37,931 bases of DNA from Rhodococcus yananensis (GTDB lineage Bacteria > Actinomycetota > Actinomycetes > Mycobacteriales > Mycobacteriaceae), in contig NZ_JAIYEP010000041.1 of NCBI RefSeq assembly GCF_020515525.1, forward strand, positions 1-37,931. Direction: 5' to 3'. Within the stretch, counting starts at the first letter, position 1. Every line of letters begins with the position of its first letter. The notes below the pieces were generated by a model. It was given only the letters and a program-made list of their open reading frames with translations. It was not told where the DNA came from and ran no database searches. The position numbers were made by a program, and so were the translations under genes. Shown here piece by piece: positions 34,747 through 37,931 of this stretch.

Positions 34747-35555
34747 CGGAACTCCCCCACCGCCGGGACGATCACCGTGTACAGCGCGGACAACGCGGTG
34801 TTGACGATGAAGACGAGTGCGAATGCGATGACCACCGCCTCGTTGACGGCGTCGGCGACACCGCGCGGGCCGCCCTTGGTGTGGAGCCCTTTGAAGGTCG
34901 CGACCAACGCCGAGAGTATCCCGAAGACAGCGGATTTCACGAGTGCCATCACGAAGTCCGCGGGACGGCCGTACTCGGCGAAGGTCGCCATGAACGTGCC
35001 CGCGGGCAGGTGCTGCACGTAGATGTGGTAGAGCCAGCAGGCGGTGATGCCGCCGGCGGTGACCATCGCGCACAGCGCCGCCGACACGATGATCGCGCCG
35101 ACGAGGCGCGGCGCGACGAGGCGTTCGAGGACGTCGAGGCCCATGACCTCCATCGCGTCGATCTCCTCGCGGATCTTGCGGGAACCGAGGTCGGTGCAGA
35201 TCGCGGAACCGGCCACGCCGGCGAGCATGAGCGCGCACACGAGAGCGGAGGCCTGGCCGACGATGATGAACGCCACGACCGCGCCGGAGTAGCCTCCCGC
35301 CCCGATCCGTCCGGCGAGTTCACCGACGGACACCGCGATGAAGACGCCCACGGGAATCATCAGCAGCAACGCCGGTCCGGTACACACCCGACCGATGAAC
35401 AGGGTCTGGGTGACGGTCTCGTGGAGGGACAGTCGGCGGCGCAGCACGGCGGCGACGGTCGCCACCAGCGCCTGGACGGCGAAGCCGATGAGGTAGCCGC
35501 CTTCGGTCGCGACGTCGCGAACCGGCCCGCGCGACGCGGGCAGCTCGTAGGTCAT
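34743..35555 (-). CDS. yrbEA: MlaE/YrbE-family permease A, 270 aa
   Basis: This is the first gene of the mce operon. The permease has hydrophobic helices throughout and the family segment ICTDLGSRKIREEIDAMEVM (about 140-160), the coupling helix that contacts the ATPase. The ATG at 35555 gives MTYELPASRG; upstream sequence contains AAGGG. It pairs with yrbEB to form the transmembrane core that receives lipid from the MceA-F hexamer. The gene is divergent from the FAD-dependent oxidoreductase gene. Confidence 0.94.
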   Translation of the reverse strand: MTYELPASRGPVRDVATEGGYLIGFAVQALVATVAAVLRRRLSLHETVTQTLFIGRVCTGPALLLMIPVGVFIAVSVGELAGRIGAGGYSGAVVAFIIVGQASALVCALMLAGVAGSAICTDLGSRKIREEIDAMEVMGLDVLERLVAPRLVGAIIVSAALCAMVTAGGITACWLYHIYVQHLPAGTFMATFAEYGRPADFVMALVKSAVFGILSALVATFKGLHTKGGPRGVADAVNEAVVIAFALVFIVNTALSALYTVIVPAVGEFR

Positions 35556-35888
35556 CCACCGAATCCCTTCATGTTTCGAACCCCCCGTCGGACATGTCTC
35601 GCACGGTGCATCAACGCCCCTCCCCCTGGTGGGTGTCGGTCGAGCCGGAGTCGATCGCGTTTCGGTAGCAGCCTTCGATCTGGGGTGAAGTGTGACACAG
35701 AACGCACTCCACAACAAGACTGTAAGTGAATGAATATTCGCACATGATGCGATCAAAATTTGCGCAGATAGCTCCAGGTCAATGCCTTGCTCCCATCAAT
35801 GAGAGCGAACGTCGTATCCGAGCATGTCGCAAACCCGGTGATCGGCTCGCGCACAGTGGACACCCGCTCGGTGAGCGAGGATGCGGGG
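35556..35888. promoter_or_regulatory. Divergent promoter region, mce operon / FAD oxidoreductase
   Basis: This 333-bp region separates the divergent starts. Its centre (35,690-35,780) is AT-richer than average and includes the palindrome gaatattc (35732-35739). I saw no match to the KstR consensus (TnnAACnnGTTnnA-like) that would mark a steroid regulon. Confidence 0.4.
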
Positions 35889-37094
35889 ATGGGTGACGGA
35901 GCACGGATCAGCGCCGCGGTGGTCGGCGGCGGCATCATCGGACTCGCGACGGCGCGTCGGCTCGCAACGCTGGACGTCGACGTCACCGTCTACGAGAAGG
36001 AATCCGCTCTCGCCGCGCATCAGACCGGGCACAACAGCGGTGTGGTGCACGCCGGCCTGTACTACACGCCGGGCAGCCTGAAGGCGCAACTGTGCCGACG
36101 CGGCATGGAGATGTTGCGCGAGTTCACCGACGAACGCGGCATCCCGTACGACGAATGCGGCAAACTCGTCGTCGCCCTGGACCGATCGGAACTCGGCCGG
36201 CTCGACGCGATCGAGGCGCGCGCCCGCGCGAACGGGGTCCCCGGCATCCGCCGGATCGACGCCGCCGGGATCGCCGCGATCGAACCGCACGCGCGCGGGG
36301 TCGCCGCGCTGCATTCGCCGCGCACGGCGATCACCGACTACGTCGCGATCGCCCGCGCGTTCGCCGACGACGTCGTCGGCGCGGGCGGAACCGTGCGTAC
36401 CGGTACGACGGTGACCGGCCTGTCGACGGTCGGTGACCGTGTGGTCGTCGACACCGACGACGACACGGTCGCGCACGACCTCGTCGTCACGTGCGCGGGG
36501 CTGCACTCCGACCGGCTGGCCCGTGCCGCCGGCGACCCCGTCGCCCCTCGGATCGTGCCGTTTCTCGGCGACTACCGCCTGCTGCGCCCTCCGGCCGCCG
36601 ACCGGGTGCGGGGACTGATCTATCCGGTGCCCGACCCCCGGTATCCCTTCCTGGGTGTGCACCTGACCAGACGCATCGACGGGGAGGTGATGGTCGGCCC
36701 GAACGCGTTCCTGGCGGCGGGACGCGAGGCGTACGACGGACTCGGCGTGTCGTGGCGGGATCTGCGCGACGCCGTGCTGTGGCCGGGTTTCGCGCGATTC
36801 GCGGTGCACAACACGACCGCCGCGTGGCGTGAACTCCGCACCGCCACGAGCAGCCGCCGGTTCGTCGCCGACGCCGCCCGGTACGTGCCGGGCCTGACCG
36901 TCGACGACGTGCGGCCCGGTCCCCGCGGTATCCGGGCACAGGCGATGAACGTCGACGGCAGCCTCGAGGACGACTTCGTCATCACCGGGCACGGTCGCGT
37001 CGTGCACCTGCGCAATGCGCCGTCACCGGGAGCGACGTCGTCGATGGCGATCGCGGAGTACGTCGTCGACGCGGCGCTCGAGCGTCTGCGCTGA
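35889..37094 (+). CDS. lhgO: L-2-hydroxyglutarate oxidase-like FAD-dependent oxidoreductase, 401 aa
   Basis: The N-terminal FAD-binding motif AAVVGGGIIGLATARRLA (GxGxxG, residues 13-18) and the acidic end of strand 2 (VYEKES) define a DAO-family flavoprotein. The blocks HNSGVVHAGLYYTPGSLKA and CRRGMEMLREF, and the C-terminal NAPSPGATSSMAIAEYV, are typical of L-2-hydroxyglutarate oxidase/dehydrogenase, which converts L-2-hydroxyglutarate to 2-oxoglutarate as metabolite repair. The length fits LhgO. The ATG at 35889 was chosen because the conserved FAD fold begins 10 residues later; upstream in-frame sequence is not conserved-looking. It is followed 72 bp later by an NAD(P)-binding protein gene on the same strand. 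Confidence 0.85.
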   Translation: MGDGARISAAVVGGGIIGLATARRLATLDVDVTVYEKESALAAHQTGHNSGVVHAGLYYTPGSLKAQLCRRGMEMLREFTDERGIPYDECGKLVVALDRSELGRLDAIEARARANGVPGIRRIDAAGIAAIEPHARGVAALHSPRTAITDYVAIARAFADDVVGAGGTVRTGTTVTGLSTVGDRVVVDTDDDTVAHDLVVTCAGLHSDRLARAAGDPVAPRIVPFLGDYRLLRPPAADRVRGLIYPVPDPRYPFLGVHLTRRIDGEVMVGPNAFLAAGREAYDGLGVSWRDLRDAVLWPGFARFAVHNTTAAWRELRTATSSRRFVADAARYVPGLTVDDVRPGPRGIRAQAMNVDGSLEDDFVITGHGRVVHLRNAPSPGATSSMAIAEYVVDAALERLR

Positions 37095-37166
37095 ACACGT
37101 GTGGCGGCCGGCCGGAACGGGCATCCTGGGTCAGGGCATCGACAACCGGAACGAGGGAGCGCACGC

Positions 37167-37826
37167 ATGGCACGCATCGCATTGTTCGGTGGACACGGCA
37201 AGGTGGCACGGCTCCTCGAGCCGCTGCTCGTCGCGGACGGCAACGAGGTCACCGCGTTCATCCGCAACTCCGATCAGGCCGCGGACGTCTCCGCCGCCGG
37301 TGCCACCCCGGTCGTCGCCGATCTCGAGCGTCTCGACGTGCCCGGTATCGCGGATCTGCTGCGCGGACACGATGCGGTCGTGTGGTCGGCGGGTGCGGGC
37401 GGTGGCGACCCGGCCCGCACCTACGCGGTGGACCGCGACGCCGCGATCAGGTCGATGACCGCGGCGCAGCAGGCGGGCGCCCTGCGATACGTGATGGTGT
37501 CGTACTTCGGTGCGGGCCCCGATCACGGTGTGCCCGAAGGCGACAGCTTCTTTCCGTATGCCGAGGCGAAGGCCGCGGCCGACGAGCATCTGCGCGGCAC
37601 CGACCTCGAGTGGACGATTCTCGGACCGGGCACCCTGACGCTGGATCCGCCGACGGGACAGATCGAGATCGGCGACCGCAGCCCCGGACTCACGGCGACG
37701 GTGCCGCGCGCGGACGTCGCCGCGGTGCTCGCGGCAGTGCTCACGCGTCCCCGTACCGCGGGCCGCACCATCGAGTTCACCACCGGCGACACCCCGATCA
37801 CCGAGGCGCTCGACGCGCTCCCGTGA
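37167..37826 (+). CDS. NAD(P)-binding SDR-like protein (atypical/NmrA-like), 219 aa
   Basis: A Rossmann fold begins immediately (RIALFGGHGKVARLLEPLL, with GGxGxxA near residues 8-13), followed by AVVWSAGAGGG and a YAEAKAAADEHL helix carrying the SDR-type Tyr and Lys. The C-terminal part ends with IEFTTGDTPITEALDAL. This resembles the atypical short SDRs (BVR-B/NmrA-like NAD(P)H-binding proteins), which are often sensors or reductases of unknown substrate. GAGGGAG precedes the ATG. It is probably cotranscribed with the oxidoreductase gene upstream. The repeated hairpin at 37,888 follows. Confidence 0.85.
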   Translation: MARIALFGGHGKVARLLEPLLVADGNEVTAFIRNSDQAADVSAAGATPVVADLERLDVPGIADLLRGHDAVVWSAGAGGGDPARTYAVDRDAAIRSMTAAQQAGALRYVMVSYFGAGPDHGVPEGDSFFPYAEAKAAADEHLRGTDLEWTILGPGTLTLDPPTGQIEIGDRSPGLTATVPRADVAAVLAAVLTRPRTAGRTIEFTTGDTPITEALDALP

Positions 37827-37881
37827 GTGTTCCGGAGGTCGGTGTCCGCGCGGCGATCATGCCGGTACCGCAAACCACCCG

Positions 37882-37913
37882 TGCGTACTTCTGGTAGTGG
37901 GAGCTACCAGAAG
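37882..37913. repeat. Repeated hairpin element, copy B (truncated)
   Basis: The motif tgcgtacttctggtag matches copy A (tgcgcacttctggtag at 5944-5959) with one change. The complementary arm ctaccagaag (37904-37913) pairs with cttctggtag (37888-37897) around tgggag. In copy A the right arm continues further. Here the sequence switches to adapter-like bases, so this copy is cut by the contig end. Confidence 0.75.
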
Positions 37914-37931
37914 GATCGGAAGAGCGTCGTG
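37914..37931. other. Probable sequencing-adapter remnant at the contig end
   Basis: The final 18 bases, gatcggaagagcgtcgtg, are identical to the start of the Illumina TruSeq-type adapter read-through sequence. They are unlikely to be genomic and should be trimmed before analysis. Confidence 0.85.

Noticed and set aside
35556-35888. KstR-type operator that would make this the steroid mce4 operon
   Set aside because: No matching consensus was seen, and no steroid-catabolism genes adjoin the operon.
1-37931. CRISPR arrays, rRNA, tRNA, insertion sequences, prophage
   Set aside because: No regularly spaced repeats, RNA genes, transposase or phage structural genes could be recognised.

Overview
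The window (37,931 bp, very GC-rich) looks like chromosome from a mycolic-acid-type actinobacterium of the Mycobacteriales, most like Rhodococcus or a close relative. The evidence is a complete mce lipid-import operon, an actinobacterial CtaD, a single-chain acyl-CoA carboxylase, an excalibur-domain secreted protein and the strong GC3 bias. The genus is inferred from gene content; no rRNA or tRNA is present to fix it. The last 18 bases match an Illumina adapter read-through sequence, so the right edge is probably a contig end.

Left part (62-5,959): a minus-strand cluster encodes two DUF1989 proteins, a urea-carboxylase-type carboxyltransferase without its biotin carboxylase and biotin carrier domains, and a sodium:solute symporter. 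A divergent TetR regulator adjoins it, with a clear inverted repeat in the shared promoter region. This is probably a carbon-nitrogen compound (urea- or guanidine-like) uptake and carboxylation unit.

Middle-left (5,942-11,760): ctaD faces the TetR gene across a 20-bp-arm hairpin. Next comes an AbiEi/DUF559-type protein gene bracketed by two near-identical 46-bp palindromic direct repeats, then a lipoprotein gene and an orphan coiled-coil-like protein gene.

Centre (11,775-22,113): a 1,825-residue single-chain acetyl-CoA-carboxylase-like enzyme of eukaryote-like architecture is followed by a strong terminator. Then come an alpha/beta-hydrolase-fold protein lacking the nucleophilic serine, and a fabG/phaB-like reductase in tandem with a KAS III-like synthase that carries an extra N-terminal domain of about 300 residues. 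The carboxylase, synthase and reductase could together supply malonyl-CoA, condense it and reduce the 3-ketoacyl product. A secreted excalibur calcium-binding protein gene follows.

Centre-right (22,133-25,942): a small divergent gene pair includes a CGNR zinc-finger protein. After it lies a two-component system flanked by two small, extremely Asp-rich envelope proteins. The promoter regions of both acidic proteins share an ATGAG-N6-CTCAT inverted repeat, so they are likely its targets.

Right part (26,098-37,826): a complete mce operon (yrbEA, yrbEB, mceA-F, minus strand) ends in an MpaB/DUF2236 oxygenase-family gene. All its genes overlap by 4 nt except for an apparent gap between mceB and mceC. 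That gap is exactly filled by an unannotated 29-codon ORF that overlaps both neighbours by 4 nt. An L-2-hydroxyglutarate-oxidase-like gene and an NAD(P)-binding protein gene run divergently, and the window ends in a second copy of the hairpin motif seen at 5,942 and then the adapter-like bases.
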